DNA from: Armatimonadota bacterium
Lineage (GTDB): Bacteria > Sysuimicrobiota > Sysuimicrobiia > Sysuimicrobiales > JACQTN01
Assembly (NCBI GenBank): GCA_016210785.1
Contig: JACQTN010000547.1
Span: forward strand, 1 to 5,283
DNA: 5,283 nucleotides
Direction of reading: 5' to 3'
Numbering within the stretch: position 1 is the first letter of the stretch; every line of letters begins with the position of its first letter. Below, piece by piece: positions 5,187 to 5,283 of this stretch. Under the pieces are notes generated by a model. It searched no databases, was not told the origin of the DNA, and was given only the letters and a program-made list of their open reading frames with translations. The position numbers were made by a program, and so were the translations under genes.

Positions 5187-5283
5187 CTACCGTGGCGCGG
5201 GCATGTAACGGACGTGTTCCATCCCTTCGAAGTCGGCATCCTGTGTCCAGAGCAGAGCGCCATGGGCCTGTGCCGTTGCCAGC
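5187..5283 (-). CDS. PIN-domain (VapC-like) nuclease, C-terminal 31 residues only
   Basis: The gene enters from the right edge; 31 residues and a TAG stop are visible, too short for automatic ORF listing. It reads ATAQAHGALLWTQDADFEGM and ends VRYMPAPR. This pattern, a small-residue helix then a strand LLWTQDxDF and a short V-R-Y tail, is typical of the end of PIN-domain ribonucleases of VapBC toxin-antitoxin pairs. The aspartates in QDADF would be the last acids of the metal site. If it is VapC, the small antitoxin gene should lie just upstream, beyond the window. A hairpin directly follows the stop. The fragment is short, so the family call is good but not certain, and it is probably unrelated to the catabolic genes. 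Confidence 0.72.
   Translation of the reverse strand, partial: LATAQAHGALLWTQDADFEGMEHVRYMPAPR

Noticed and set aside
4982..5263. Minus-strand ORF of 93 codons across the right spacer
   Set aside because: It lies out of frame over the PIN-domain end and the hairpin, with no recognisable motif.

Overview
The window is very GC-rich, and every gene I can support reads on the minus strand. Many starts are GTG, genes are tightly packed, and two junctions use a 4-base GTGA stop/start overlap. This fits a high-GC soil or sediment bacterium. The gene mix (PaaK-type ligase, creatininase family, LivG-type ATPase, SDR, gamma-glutamyltransferase) is common in groups such as Rokubacteria, Chloroflexota, the ANGP1/Terrabacteria lineages and Betaproteobacteria. 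I cannot choose among these from sequence alone.

Layout in transcription order, from the right edge leftward: (1) the last 31 residues of a PIN-domain (VapC-like) nuclease, ending at 5187 and followed by a strong GC hairpin. (2) A gene-free stretch of about 346 bases with GC palindromes and the leader of the next gene. (3) A 452-residue phenylacetate-CoA ligase-family enzyme (3482-4840). (4) A 157-base spacer with repeated CGAACGGAG units and a G-rich purine tract. (5) A 68-residue small protein of unknown function (3118-3324). (6) A creatininase-family amidohydrolase with all metal ligands in place (2278-3111). (7) A broken LivG-type ABC transporter ATPase (2044-2281) that has lost its Walker A region and most of its C-terminal part. 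(8) A short-chain dehydrogenase/reductase (1262-2047). (9) A gamma-glutamyltransferase-family protein (1-1212) that runs off the left edge about 34 residues past its predicted catalytic threonine.

Genes 5 to 9 sit close enough together to be one transcript, possibly joined by the ligase. The set looks like a small catabolic operon: uptake by a branched-chain amino acid-type transporter (now decayed here), amide hydrolysis (creatininase and GGT families), oxidation or reduction (SDR) and CoA activation of an acid (PaaK family). The substrate is unknown.

The most notable points are the ATPase remnant, whose deletion joint lies on a 7-base AGCGGCG sequence while both outer GTGA couplings survive; the small unknown protein next to the creatininase; the repeat-rich leader before it; and the apparent loss of the usual substrate-binding arginine in the GGT homologue. 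I do not see a clearly new biological system.
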